DNA of 64,000 bases from Vibrio sp. SNU_ST1 (GTDB taxonomy: Bacteria > Pseudomonadota > Gammaproteobacteria > Enterobacterales > Vibrionaceae): positions 1,674,001 through 1,738,000 of the forward strand of contig NZ_CP130748.1 in the NCBI RefSeq assembly GCF_030563405.1, in the 5' to 3' direction. The position numbers were made by a program, and so were the translations under genes. Under the pieces are notes generated by a model. That model was not told the origin of the DNA, ran no database searches, and worked only from the letters and a program-made list of their open reading frames with translations. The stretch's first letter is position 1. Each line of letters opens with the position of its first letter. Positions 54,238-63,202 of the stretch are shown here, one piece after another.

Positions 54238-55158
54238 TTAGAAGTATATCTCTTTAAATAGTTCACGAATCCAACGACACATAGGGTCATTGTGGAAACG
54301 TTTATGCCAATAGAGATATACGTCTTCTGATGGGCTCCTGATCGCTTTGGGTACGCGTTTACAAACAAGGTTTCTCTGTTTTGCTGCTTGTTGAGCGAAA
54401 GGTGTCGGCAGGTGAAAGATGATATCGGTCGCTTCAGCCATATCCGGTGCGACATTAAAGTTAGACAGTTGAATCGGTATCGATAGCTGACGCTGCTTAT
54501 CGATCAAGCCCAAATCTTTGAAACGACTTTCAATCGAGAGCTTCTTATCCCCTTGCAGTGAGATTTGACCAAGTTGGCTATTCAATAAATCATCAACGGT
54601 GATCTCTTTATCTGCCAGAGGGTGGTCTTTGCTCATTAATAACCGATAATCGCGACTGATTACGAACATTCGATACAAGTTTTGTTCAGAACTTAATGGT
54701 TCATGCGTCGACAACACGAAGTGCGCATCACCTGATAACAGAGGTTCAAAGTGTCGTTTAGGAATCGAGTCGATATCGACAACCATATTCGGCGCTTGCT
54801 TGCGGATTTGTGACACGACTTTTGGTAACAAATGCGAGACTTGCGGAACCAAGCCAAAGAACCGAACGGTACTATTGCTTGTCTGCGGTTCAAATACGTC
54901 TCCATGGACCAATTTCTCAAGGCGTGTGAGCACAGAGTTGAGGTCTTGCTTAATGACTTCTGCTTTCGGGGTTAATTCATAACCATAGGCTGCGCGGACT
55001 AACAAATCATCGTTGAATACCGTTCGTAGTTTTTGTAGTGAACGACTCACCGTCGGTTGGCTCATGTCCAACGCCAAGGCTGTGTTTGATACGTGCTTTT
55101 CTTCAAGAAGGTGTTTAAGAATAACGAGTAGGTTAAGGTCGACCTGGGCAAGATTCAT
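54238..55158 (-). CDS. LysR-family transcriptional regulator
   Basis: A 306-residue LysR-type regulator starting at MNLAQVDLNLLVILKHLLEE (55158). The helix-turn-helix reads HVSNTALALDMSQPTVSRSL. The effector domain resembles the YidZ/NodD-like branch (SNSTVRFFGLVPQV). It lies upstream of and in the same direction as the TonB receptor gene, with 180 bases between. In V. cholerae the similar receptor irgA has its own LysR activator irgB, but divergent; here the arrangement differs, so control of the receptor is only suggested. Confidence 0.83.
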   Translation of the reverse strand: MNLAQVDLNLLVILKHLLEEKHVSNTALALDMSQPTVSRSLQKLRTVFNDDLLVRAAYGYELTPKAEVIKQDLNSVLTRLEKLVHGDVFEPQTSNSTVRFFGLVPQVSHLLPKVVSQIRKQAPNMVVDIDSIPKRHFEPLLSGDAHFVLSTHEPLSSEQNLYRMFVISRDYRLLMSKDHPLADKEITVDDLLNSQLGQISLQGDKKLSIESRFKDLGLIDKQRQLSIPIQLSNFNVAPDMAEATDIIFHLPTPFAQQAAKQRNLVCKRVPKAIRSPSEDVYLYWHKRFHNDPMCRWIRELFKEIYF

Positions 55159-55318
55159 TATAAGGATATTCAAAATACAGAAGATTCAATATACGTATAA
55201 TGCTATTCCCCCAAAATTAATACAATTGATAATCACTCTTATTTTTATGTTATACCGTGTAAAGTACCAGATCTGACCTAACTAAGGTTTTGAAAGTCTT
55301 ATTTGGGTCACTTTAGAT

Positions 55319-55348
55319 ACAAAAAAGAAGCCAAATGGCCTCTCTTTC
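55319..55348 (-). terminator. Terminator of the DHH gene
   Basis: On the minus strand AAGAGAGGCCA-TT-TGGCTTCTTTTTTG: stem AAGA-ga-GGCCA with TGGC-tt-CTT and a T run. It lies about 28 bases past the stop codon. Confidence 0.75.
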
Positions 55349-55375
55349 CCCTATTCACTCCGGCTACTATTTTAG

Positions 55376-56374
55376 TTAGCGCTCTACACTCGGCGAATAA
55401 TAAGCGTCCAACAGTGAAATGAAATTCCCTCTATCAAGTTCGCTAAGTTGATTAATGCCAGCCGCTGCTTTTCTCCCTCCGCCAGTTACAAAGCTAGAGC
55501 AAATTTCATCTGCGCCTGTTCTATTGGATAGTGGTGCTCTTAGGCTAACAGTATAAGATTCGCCATCTTGGTTTTTAGTTAATACTGCTTGTGCTCGGTT
55601 TGGATCTTGATTCACGATCTCATTGCCGAATACACCGCTGATACGTCTTGCCCAAGTCTCACCGGGCAGCTCAAAAACACGTGCGACTTTACTTTCATAA
55701 ACAGGGGCAAGGTTTGATAGTTGCTGGCGGTCATTCTGGTAAGCAGATCGTAGTCGATAAAACACCGAGTCTTTGTCATCCAAAAGATCAAACGGATTCG
55801 GATATTGATAAAGGGTTTGGTAGAGCTCAACTGGCGTGAAGTGTAAATCGCTCAGTGATGTACCATAGCCGTTGTAATTAACCAAGGTACCTAGCTCTTC
55901 TAAGAACTCAATTTGTGATTGTTTGAATCCATTTTCATCAGCTAACTGTGCGGCCACTACTTTTAAATTATCACCAAAGGCCGCCGCGATTGCCCAAGCT
56001 ACGTGTGCACCATTTAGCTTCTGGTTAATCAGTAAACTCGTGCAGCTCTCTGGCGCGGTATCGATCAGAGTGTCTAAATGGTCAGAGGTTGGCACGTCCC
56101 CTGTTCGATGGTGATCGCAGTAAAATACATCGATGTTGGCATCTAACAGAGAGTGCAATGCTGGCAGGTTCTTCTCCATCGACACATCAAGAACGGTAAC
56201 GGAAGAGACATCATTTGGCTTGCCCGGCTCTATGATTTGACTAGCAACTTGAGATAGCAACTTAATATCACGCTTTACACCGGTGACGAGCACGCTTTTT
56301 CTCGGTTCACTTAATCGCAGTTGTAACAACGCGATGATGCCGTCTGCGTCTCCATTGAATACGTCGTAGTGCAT
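55376..56374 (-). CDS. DHH-family phosphoesterase
   Basis: A 332-residue cytoplasmic phosphoesterase. Motifs: FNGDADGI (residues 6-13), VLDVS (about 62-66), DHH motif in YCDHHRTGD (about 84-92), and the DHHA1 nucleotide loop GGGRKAAAGI (about 301-310). Homologues act on linear or cyclic dinucleotides, nanoRNA or inorganic polyphosphate; the exact substrate cannot be chosen here. It is preceded by an independent promoter region and ended by a terminator. Confidence 0.82.
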   Translation of the reverse strand: MHYDVFNGDADGIIALLQLRLSEPRKSVLVTGVKRDIKLLSQVASQIIEPGKPNDVSSVTVLDVSMEKNLPALHSLLDANIDVFYCDHHRTGDVPTSDHLDTLIDTAPESCTSLLINQKLNGAHVAWAIAAAFGDNLKVVAAQLADENGFKQSQIEFLEELGTLVNYNGYGTSLSDLHFTPVELYQTLYQYPNPFDLLDDKDSVFYRLRSAYQNDRQQLSNLAPVYESKVARVFELPGETWARRISGVFGNEIVNQDPNRAQAVLTKNQDGESYTVSLRAPLSNRTGADEICSSFVTGGGRKAAAGINQLSELDRGNFISLLDAYYSPSVER

Positions 56375-56557
56375 GCTGTTCCTCTTCCGTAAGATTTAAC
56401 GTTTATTCGAAACGCGCCAAAGATAGGCTCGCGTTAATGCGTTCGTTTCATAGTTAGTCTGTCATTATTTTAGTTTTATTCCACAGATACTTAAGTCTAT
56501 TTTGTAATGCCTTATTCTTATTTCTATCGATTCAGGCACTTGCCTACCTTTCAGGCA

Positions 56558-56586
56558 TAAAAAAGGCGCGAATAATTCACGCCTTT
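56558..56586 (-). terminator. Terminator of the chemoreceptor gene
   Basis: On the minus strand AAAGGCG...CGCCTTTTTT: stem CGCCTTT (56580-56586) with AAAGGCG (56562-56568), loop of about 11, followed by T run. One arm is the first unit of the three 23-bp repeats. Confidence 0.75.
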
Positions 56587-56639
56587 GGTTTCTAAAAACT
56601 CACGTCTTTGGTTTCAAATAATTCACGGCTTTGGTTTAT
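56571..56639. repeat. Three tandem 23-bp repeats next to the chemoreceptor terminator
   Basis: Units at 56571-56593, 56594-56616 and 56617-56639, each containing (A)TTCACG-n-CTTTGGTTT. The first unit supplies an arm of the terminator; the other two carry CACGTCTTT and CACGGCTTT, which pair less well. Confidence 0.8.
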
Positions 56640-56654
56640 AGCCGCTCTTTGCTC

Positions 56655-58430
56655 TTATGACGTCTTAAACTGCGCTACCGCTTGGTCCATATCGTTCGCT
56701 TGCTCGGCTACTTTATCGACTTCGACCAAGCAATGCTGCGCCGAAGCGTTGTTATCATTCGAGATGGTATTCAACTCTGAAATTGAGTCACTCACTTGTG
56801 TCATTACAGCGCCCTGCTCTTCAATCGCTGAAGCAATACGTTCTGAGTTGCCTTGAATGCTTTCCATATCACTCAAGATCAGTTGCAAGCTTGCATCCAG
56901 TTCTTCTGAGTCTTTAAGTGTCAGTTGGCCTTGTTGATTACACTCGCCAATCTCTGTCATAGAAGCATTCATTTGGCTCTGGATTGCAGTGACTACACTG
57001 GTGATTTCAGTGGTTGATTGGTGCGTTCTGCTTGCTAACGCTCGGACTTCATCCGCAACAACAGCGAAGCCACGACCTTGCTCACCAGCACGAGCGGCTT
57101 CAATGGCTGCGTTCAGTGCCAATAAATTAGTCTGTTCCGCAATACCTTGGATAATGTTAACGGCACTACCAATTTGATCGACATGGTGATTCAAAGAACT
57201 AATCGAATCTTGGCTACTTGAAAGGCGTTCAGACAACTGGGTAATGTTATTGATGGTATCGACTACCACTTCACGACCTTTATCGGCATTCACTTTCGCT
57301 TGATGAACGCCTTCAGCGGCAACCGATGTACTTTCTGATATTTCCCCAATAGTCAGTACCATCTCTTGCACTGAAGTTGTCATCGTTGAGGTGTGGTTTG
57401 CCTGAACTTCGAACTGTTTGATAACCGATTCCAGCTCGTCATGCATGCTCGACGTACTTTGTGTCAACTGATGTGACTTAGATTGAGACGTCGCAATCAA
57501 CCCTTCAAGTTGGTCTAGCAGTTGATTGAAGTATTCGCCTAGCGTACCGAGTTCGTCTTTGCCATTCTCCGTAGCACGAATAGACACGTCGTTCGAGTCG
57601 ACAATATTTCGGATCACTGTGAGTAGAGATTCAATCTTACCGATGATTGAACGTACGATTAACCAGCTGAATAGAATGATCGCCACTAACAATGTGACGC
57701 AAAGGGTGTTGTTGAGCAGCGATAGTTTATCCATCTCTTGTTGCGCCTGTTGTTCTAACACGGCCGAGAACTCTTTGAATTGAGTCTCAATAACGTGCGA
57801 ACCTGTACGCGCTTGCCCTAGTAACCCTTCGTTATGCTTTAACCCTATCACTCGTTTCTGATCCACGACTTGACGAGCTGCGTCTATCAAAGAAGCTGAG
57901 CCTCCCGTATTAGAACTCATAGACAGAACACTAGGGTCGAACTCACCCTTCTCGATCAAATCATTGAAGAGATACAACTCAATTTTTTGCTCAGCACTGG
58001 CGGTAGCACTTATGTTATCGAGTACAACATGAAACTCTCCAATCAAGCCTTTGTCTCGCGCTAGTCCATACACTTGGCTGGCTTTAACAAGGTTAACAAA
58101 GCTTGTGTGGTACGTTTCTATATCTTCACGTAAATGTGTACTGTTGGCCAAACCCAAATCATTCAGCACAGCATTGAGCTCAGATTCAGACGCTAAGAAT
58201 TTTTTGTAATTTACGTCGAACTTGTCGAGGTATTTCAGATCACTGCGAAGTAAGAAATCTTTCTCGTTACGACGAAGGTTGAGCAGTCGCACTTCAAGTT
58301 CTTTGGTAATTTGTTTGGCTTCGCTCATTTTAGCGGTGGTGTCCGCAAATTGAGATGTGGTAAACAACAATGAAATCATGCCGAAGATGGAGAACACCCC
58401 CAACGAATAGAGTTTTTTCTTTATATTCAT
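56655..58430 (-). CDS. Methyl-accepting chemotaxis protein
   Basis: A 591-residue chemoreceptor. Membrane segments lie at about 9-28 and 242-263. The periplasmic region between them (about 200 residues) is all-helical, with [20 protein letters not shown], a feature of helical bimodular (HBM) sensors. A HAMP domain follows, then the signalling hairpin with [20 protein letters not shown] and [15 protein letters not shown]. The ligand cannot be predicted. It stands alone, with three 23-bp repeats and a terminator behind it. Confidence 0.9.
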   Translation of the reverse strand: MNIKKKLYSLGVFSIFGMISLLFTTSQFADTTAKMSEAKQITKELEVRLLNLRRNEKDFLLRSDLKYLDKFDVNYKKFLASESELNAVLNDLGLANSTHLREDIETYHTSFVNLVKASQVYGLARDKGLIGEFHVVLDNISATASAEQKIELYLFNDLIEKGEFDPSVLSMSSNTGGSASLIDAARQVVDQKRVIGLKHNEGLLGQARTGSHVIETQFKEFSAVLEQQAQQEMDKLSLLNNTLCVTLLVAIILFSWLIVRSIIGKIESLLTVIRNIVDSNDVSIRATENGKDELGTLGEYFNQLLDQLEGLIATSQSKSHQLTQSTSSMHDELESVIKQFEVQANHTSTMTTSVQEMVLTIGEISESTSVAAEGVHQAKVNADKGREVVVDTINNITQLSERLSSSQDSISSLNHHVDQIGSAVNIIQGIAEQTNLLALNAAIEAARAGEQGRGFAVVADEVRALASRTHQSTTEITSVVTAIQSQMNASMTEIGECNQQGQLTLKDSEELDASLQLILSDMESIQGNSERIASAIEEQGAVMTQVSDSISELNTISNDNNASAQHCLVEVDKVAEQANDMDQAVAQFKTS

Positions 58431-58891
58431 ATACGTGGCTCGTCTTTACTAAATTAACTATAAGTATCTAATTGATCGCATCAAAGCATGGATATACGGC
58501 TAGTGCGATCGAGTTATTGTTATGATTTTTTATCAGTAATGGGGTTGAATTTTTGCAGCGGCCCTGCCCGCCAGTAGTGACATCATCAATACATTCAAAC
58601 AAAGAAGCCCCCATTAACGACAAATTAATCAATAACACACTTTAGTTACATGTACATTAATAGAATTATAAAAATGAGAGACAGATATTTGACGGAGTGG
58701 GAGTAGCTGAACGCTTTGCTATTAAGGCTTTGAATTAAACAACTTTGAGCAATTATTGACCTGATGGTTGTGAATGACATTTTTTTGGCTCATCAGAGGG
58801 GCAAGAGCGAAGAGCAATATTGGAGATTTTGACTTGTTTTTTAAACGGTGAGTCCATCGATTGGTGATTGTATAGTCGAGCGAAAACGGCG
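58431..58891. other. Intergenic region behind the MarR gene and before the chemoreceptor
   Basis: A 460-base AT-rich stretch holding the chemoreceptor promoter. I see no supported gene: short open frames lack ribosome sites and family resemblance. No clear repeats or RNA folds. Confidence 0.45.
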
Positions 58892-58930
58892 AAAAAATGG
58901 ACCTACTCAATTCGAGTCAGGTCCATTTTT
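58892..58930. terminator. Terminator of the dmeF-marR operon
   Basis: AAAATGGACCT pairs with AGGTCCATTTTT around a 14-base loop; A and T runs flank it on both sides. Confidence 0.9.
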
Positions 58931-58987
58931 AGATTTCTTAATCAATCGCTTTGCAGCTAATAAGTTAGGGTTCGAACTTAAGGCAGA

Positions 58988-59404
58988 CTAAAACGCTTTT
59001 ACCATCTTAGATAGGCACTTCAGTAATACCGCTTTCTCATCTTCTTCGATGTCTTGCGTTAATTCATTAACTAGGTTCAAGTGAAGCTGATTGTGGTGAA
59101 CGTGTATCTTCTGACCTTCATCAGTTAGAGCAACCACGATTGCACGACGGTCCGTTGGGTGTTCATGGCGTTCAATCAATTCGGCTTTAACCAGCTTTTC
59201 GATTTGAACGGTCAATGTACCCGTAGTGATACCGAGCTTTTCAGCGAGCTCTTTCATTCTTAACGCGCCATGCATACCAAGTACTTCAATGGTGTGTACT
59301 TGAGCCAGGGAGTAACCCGTCTCTTTGACTACAGACTGTTCCCACGAAGACATTTTATCGTAGAACTCAGTCAGTATTTGGTTAAGCTGTTCTATATTTC
59401 GCAT
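58988..59404 (-). CDS. MarR-family transcriptional regulator
   Basis: A 138-residue winged-helix regulator starting MRNIEQLNQILTEFYDKM (59404). The recognition region is MKELAEKLGITTGTLTVQIE and the wing ERHEHPTDRRAIVVALTDEG. Its first 23 bases overlap the end of dmeF, so the two are translationally coupled. It is probably the repressor of its own operon through the GTTTGA-n3-TCAAAC sites upstream of dmeF. A metal or a substrate of the exporter as inducer is inference; classic DmrR-type regulators belong to another family. Confidence 0.83.
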   Translation of the reverse strand: MRNIEQLNQILTEFYDKMSSWEQSVVKETGYSLAQVHTIEVLGMHGALRMKELAEKLGITTGTLTVQIEKLVKAELIERHEHPTDRRAIVVALTDEGQKIHVHHNQLHLNLVNELTQDIEEDEKAVLLKCLSKMVKAF

Positions 59405-60368
59405 GGTCGTTTGAATGCACTTCAAGAGTAAGATGATTAATCTTATCAAACTTGGAGAGCATTTGTTTATATTCAGACACGGTTTTATCACTGTTTGATT
59501 CAAGAGTAATCGCCGCAGAATAGTGATGCCCACTCACCTTCCACATATGGAAATCGGTGATCGACGCATAAGGCGTTAAGGTTTCAGTCACTGAGTCACG
59601 ATAATCTTGGTCGATATTCTCATCAAGCAGGATTGGACTGGTTTGTTTCATAAGGTTCATCGTCCACTTAGCAATCACAAATGCGCCAACCATTCCCATT
59701 GCTGCATCTAACCAGTTCCAACCGTAAAACTTACCAAACAGCAGCGCAACAATAGCCAACAGTGAAGTCAAAGTATCCGCCAACACATGCATGTAGGCTG
59801 CGCGTAGGTTATGGTCATGATGGTGCTCACCATGCTTATGATTATGGTCGCTGTCGTGATCATGACTATGTGAATGACCGTGACTCTTACTATGATCGTG
59901 GCCATGCTCGTGTCCGTGATCATGATGGTGATCGCCGAGTAAAAACATACTCACCACATTCACAGTTAAGCCAATACACGCGACGATGATCGCTTCATTG
60001 AACTGAATAGCTTGAGGGTTAAACAAGCGATGTACCGACTCCACCAGCATCAACAATGCCACAATCCCCAACGCGATCGCACTGGTGTACCCCCCTAACA
60101 CACTAACTTTACCGGTACCGAAAGAGAAACGTTCACTCTCGGCATGTTTCTTCGCATAACGGTATGCAAACAAGGTAATACCAAACGCCGCTGCGTGCGT
60201 TCCCATGTGCCAACCATCGGCAAGTAATGCCATTGAACCATAAATGGTACCCGCAACGATCTCGACAACCATGGTAACGACGGTCAATAACAATACATAA
60301 AATGTGCGCTTCTCACCTTGCTGGTTATGAGAAGAAAAGTGGTGTTGATGACGTGTTGGAAAACTCAA
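59382..60368 (-). CDS. dmeF: CDF-family divalent-metal efflux transporter, DmeF type
   Basis: A 328-residue inner-membrane cation diffusion facilitator. Six membrane helices are present, with the metal site ALLADGWHMGTHAAAFG (HxxxD-type of DmeF, second helix) and the partner ADTLTSLLAI (fifth helix). A long cytoplasmic loop (about 145-190) is extremely His/Asp rich. DmeF proteins export cobalt and nickel. The C-terminal domain overlaps the MarR gene start. The His run may also act as a metal buffer. Confidence 0.87.
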   Translation of the reverse strand: MSFPTRHQHHFSSHNQQGEKRTFYVLLLTVVTMVVEIVAGTIYGSMALLADGWHMGTHAAAFGITLFAYRYAKKHAESERFSFGTGKVSVLGGYTSAIALGIVALLMLVESVHRLFNPQAIQFNEAIIVACIGLTVNVVSMFLLGDHHHDHGHEHGHDHSKSHGHSHSHDHDSDHNHKHGEHHHDHNLRAAYMHVLADTLTSLLAIVALLFGKFYGWNWLDAAMGMVGAFVIAKWTMNLMKQTSPILLDENIDQDYRDSVTETLTPYASITDFHMWKVSGHHYSAAITLESNSDKTVSEYKQMLSKFDKINHLTLEVHSNDHAKYRTA

Positions 60369-60450
60369 AATGGCGTCCTTAGCTCGTGTTGGTAGTTAGG
60401 GCTGTGTTATTAGGGAATGGTACTTATAAATTCCCTTTGACTCACAAGTA

Positions 60451-60497
60451 GTTTGACAATCAAAACAACTAGCTGAAATTTAGTTTGATCGTCAAAC
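60451..60497 (-). promoter_or_regulatory. Two palindromic operator candidates upstream of dmeF
   Basis: GTTTGATCGTCAAAC (60483-60497) is a perfect inverted repeat with 6-bp arms, and GTTTGACAATCAAAA (60451-60465) is a near-perfect second copy, 32 bases apart centre to centre (three helical turns). A third, decayed form GTTTAATCGTCTAT lies near 60574. Placement before a gene pair encoding a MarR protein makes it the likely binding site. Confidence 0.7.
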
Positions 60498-60618
60498 ATT
60501 GTCAATGACTAATTTCAAGGCTCTGATTTGCAAAAAATAGATGAAGGGGGGAGTTTCGTTAGATTGATAGTTAGTTTAATCGTCTATTGTTCACTGAAAA
60601 AACAATGCTTTGCAGACA

Positions 60619-60638
60619 CAAAAAAGCCTACACTAGGC
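60619..60638 (-). terminator. Terminator of the LysR gene
   Basis: On the minus strand GCCTA-GTG-TAGGC is followed directly by TTTTTTG; a longer alternative pairing with GCCTG also exists. It lies about 50 bases after the LysR stop codon. Confidence 0.8.
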
Positions 60639-60686
60639 AGGCTCAGGTAACTCAAAGTCAGTGATAACGTTATTTGTACACCCGAC

Positions 60687-61610
60687 TCACTCCGCGCTCT
60701 TATCGTCTTTGCGTTGTAACAGAGTAATCTCATCATTAACCCAACCTAATAATTGCTTGGTCGCTTTAGACAAAACTTGGTTCTGCCTCACGATATAGCC
60801 AAGGCTGGTGCTAGAGAAGTTGGTCAATGGCGTAACCTTTGAATTCAGTTGCTGCTTGGTGGATATCGCAAACTCAGGAATGATGGCGACGCCAAACCCC
60901 GCTTCTGCCCAGTCGATTTGAGCATCAACACTCCCTACTTCCATGACTCTGTGATCGGGTAGATTAAGGCTTGGTAAACCTTCATCAATGAAGTCACGAG
61001 TTCTCGTATCATGGCCAAGTAGAATCAATGTGAGCTCGGCATCAGCATCCCTGATATCACTTTTTGGCAAATTATCAGAGTCTTGAATATCAAACCCATC
61101 GCCTAACGCGCACCAAGAAAGCTCTTGCAGCTTTGTGAAATACAACGACTCATTGTGCTGTTCTTTTGCGATAACAAAGCCAATATCCGCCTGAGCGTTT
61201 TTGACTAAACTCGATGCCTGAGATGACGTGGTATTCAAGAGCGTAAGGTCAATGCCGGGATACTGTACTTTGAACTTCTGGAACGGACGAATCAACAAGA
61301 ACCTGGAAATGATGTCACTCACGGCAATAGTTAATGTACCTATTTTGAGGTCATTAATAGCATTAAGATCGGCCTGACAAATCTGAAGTTCAAGCAACGT
61401 TCTTTGGCTTGTTTCCAATAACCTTTCGCCCGCCTGAGTCAATTGAAATGGACTTCGTTCTATCAACTTAATACGTGTGGTTTGCTCTAGTTGTTTTAGG
61501 TGCAAACTCACATTGGGCTGCGTCATGTGGAGTGCGTTGGCCGCTTTCCCAAAATGCTTGTATTCCGCTAGCGTCACAAACGTCTTCAACAAATTTATAT
61601 CAAGCATCAT
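60687..61610 (-). CDS. LysR-family regulator divergent from the second purA
   Basis: A 307-residue LysR regulator. The helix-turn-helix reads HFGKAANALHMTQPNVSLHL and is followed by a standard LysR effector domain (IGTLTIAVSDIISRFLLIRP). AGGAG precedes the ATG. It is divergent from the adenylosuccinate synthetase gene with a 119-base spacer carrying an inverted repeat, the typical layout for a regulator of its neighbour. The effector is unknown; a purine or amino-acid signal would fit. Confidence 0.85.
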   Translation of the reverse strand: MMLDINLLKTFVTLAEYKHFGKAANALHMTQPNVSLHLKQLEQTTRIKLIERSPFQLTQAGERLLETSQRTLLELQICQADLNAINDLKIGTLTIAVSDIISRFLLIRPFQKFKVQYPGIDLTLLNTTSSQASSLVKNAQADIGFVIAKEQHNESLYFTKLQELSWCALGDGFDIQDSDNLPKSDIRDADAELTLILLGHDTRTRDFIDEGLPSLNLPDHRVMEVGSVDAQIDWAEAGFGVAIIPEFAISTKQQLNSKVTPLTNFSSTSLGYIVRQNQVLSKATKQLLGWVNDEITLLQRKDDKSAE

Positions 61611-61646
61611 ATCTCTCCTGTGCTCCCTATATGATATATGAAATCC

Positions 61647-61658
61647 TTATCAAGATAA
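61647..61658. promoter_or_regulatory. Inverted repeat in the LysR / purA-like spacer
   Basis: TTATC-AA-GATAA with neighbouring ATATGATATAT (61629-61639) lies between the divergent starts. T-n11-A type motifs for LysR proteins are possible within this AT-rich spacer. Confidence 0.4.
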
Positions 61659-61729
61659 TAAAGATAATTAATTTCTCTTATCCACTTTGTAGGCCTAACA
61701 TGATTTCTCAATCAGTCAGGAGAAAAATT

Positions 61730-62989
61730 ATGCCATCTATTGTTGTTGTAGGCGCAAACTGGGGCGACGAAGGCAAAGGCCGTATCGTTGATTTTTTAGC
61801 AGACCAAGCTTCTGCTAGCATTCGCTTTCAAGGCGGAAACAATGCCGGCCATACCGTAGTAAACGACTTCGGTACATTCAAACTGCACCAACTACCGAGT
61901 GGTATTTTTAATCCTGATTGTACAGCGGTTCTTGGCCCTGGCATGGTGATCAGCCCTGCTGCGCTAACTGAAGAGATCGCAGAAGTACAAGCGGCTGGCA
62001 TCAAAGTGAAAATGGCGATTTCAGACCGCGCAACATTGTGTCTACCTTTACACGCGCTTGAAGATACTCTTGAAGAAGAGCGTTTAGGCGATGGTGCTTA
62101 TGGCTCAACACGTCAAGGTATTGCACCTGCTTACGGCGATCGTGTGATGAAGAAAGGTATTCTCGTGGGATGGCTGAACCAACCTGAGATTTTAGAACAG
62201 CGCATTCAATTCTTACTTGATTGGAAGATGCCTCAACTTAAGGCTCTATACCCACAATGTGATTTCACTCAGACTGCTTCTGAAATGACAGAGTGGCTAC
62301 TTGAAGTGACCAAGGCTTGGCGCCCATTCATTTGCAACGTAACTGAGCCGCTTAAAGCACTGCAATCGCAAGACGCGAACCTACTGTTTGAAGCTCAGCT
62401 AGGCGCAGGTCGTGACCTTGTTTACGGTGAATACCCTTGGACGACATCTTCAAATGTAACCGCTGCATACGCGGGTATCGGTAGTGGCTTACCTGCCCTT
62501 CGCCCCGAGCGCGTTATTGCCGTTGCTAAATCGTTCAGCTCATCTGTAGGTACTGGTACGCTAGTGACTGCAATGGAAGAGCAAGACAGCTTCCGCGAAA
62601 GCTCTAACGAATATGGCGCAACAACAGGTCGCCCACGTGATATGGGCTACTTTGATGCGGTAGCAACTCGCAACGGCGTTGACCTGCAAGCCGCGACTGA
62701 AATCGCGCTGACTAAGATTGACTGCCTGTCTGGTTTATCTGAACTTAAGATTTGTACGGCTTACTCAGGTGAACACACTGAAAACCCGATTTGGCCACAA
62801 ACGGCTGAGCTAAAACCTGTTTATGAAGATATGGTAGGTTGGGATGAAGACATCACTGGCTGTCGCACGTTTGAAAGCCTTCCTCAAGCGGCACAAGATT
62901 ACGTTACGCGTATCGAAGAATTAATGGGTGTGCCAATTGTGATGGTGTCAGTAGGCCCAGAGCGTGAACAAATGATCATTCGAGGTTAG
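61730..62989 (+). CDS. Adenylosuccinate synthetase, divergent second-type copy
   Basis: A 419-residue GTP-dependent ligase that joins IMP and aspartate in AMP synthesis. The catalytic Asp13 and His41 are present (WGDEGKGRIVDFL, NNAGHTV), as are GATTGRPRDMGYFD and LTKIDCLSG. It departs from housekeeping PurA in several loops: GSTRQGIAPAYGDRV for the usual G-T-T-G-R-G-I-G-P-A-Y, and VGTGTLVTAMEEQ for the usual G-x-G-P-F-P-T-E. AGGAG precedes the ATG at 61730. Solitary position and LysR control suggest a regulated paralogue, not the housekeeping gene. Confidence 0.85.
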   Translation: MPSIVVVGANWGDEGKGRIVDFLADQASASIRFQGGNNAGHTVVNDFGTFKLHQLPSGIFNPDCTAVLGPGMVISPAALTEEIAEVQAAGIKVKMAISDRATLCLPLHALEDTLEEERLGDGAYGSTRQGIAPAYGDRVMKKGILVGWLNQPEILEQRIQFLLDWKMPQLKALYPQCDFTQTASEMTEWLLEVTKAWRPFICNVTEPLKALQSQDANLLFEAQLGAGRDLVYGEYPWTTSSNVTAAYAGIGSGLPALRPERVIAVAKSFSSSVGTGTLVTAMEEQDSFRESSNEYGATTGRPRDMGYFDAVATRNGVDLQAATEIALTKIDCLSGLSELKICTAYSGEHTENPIWPQTAELKPVYEDMVGWDEDITGCRTFESLPQAAQDYVTRIEELMGVPIVMVSVGPEREQMIIRG

Positions 62990-63000
62990 AGCTCTACTCA

Positions 63001-63038
63001 AGTATTTCAGCTAAAGCGGTTGTTTTGGCTGAAATACT
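63001..63038 (+). terminator. Hairpin after the purA-like gene
   Basis: AGTATTTCAGC (63001-63011) pairs perfectly with GCTGAAATACT (63028-63038) around a 16-base loop. A T run is missing, so termination efficiency is uncertain. Confidence 0.55.
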
Positions 63039-63202
63039 CATTAATAAAAATCAAGTGTCATCAATTTTAACTTTTCTGAACGATAAAGCCTGATTTAACA
63101 GTTTTTTATACACGTCGCCGAAATAAGCACTGCATTCATAGAGTTTGCACTTCCTCACTAAAAAGTCTGCATCAACCCTCTTAGAAAACCAACTAGAAAG
63201 GC

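Noticed and set aside
58722..58910. 62-codon minus-strand frame behind the marR gene
   Set aside because: It overlaps the operon terminator, has no ribosome site and its product resembles nothing.
59762..59989. Plus-strand frame rich in Asp, Arg, Tyr and His
   Set aside because: It is the antisense reading of the His-rich loop of DmeF; its composition follows from the CAT/GAT codons.
61475..61729. 85-codon N-terminal extension of the purA-like gene
   Set aside because: It overlaps the divergent LysR gene; the PurA family start with AGGAG lies at 61730.
61730..62989. PurZ-type 2-aminoadenine synthesis enzyme
   Set aside because: The catalytic Asp of PurA is retained in WGDEGKG, whereas PurZ lacks it; no phage genes are adjacent.
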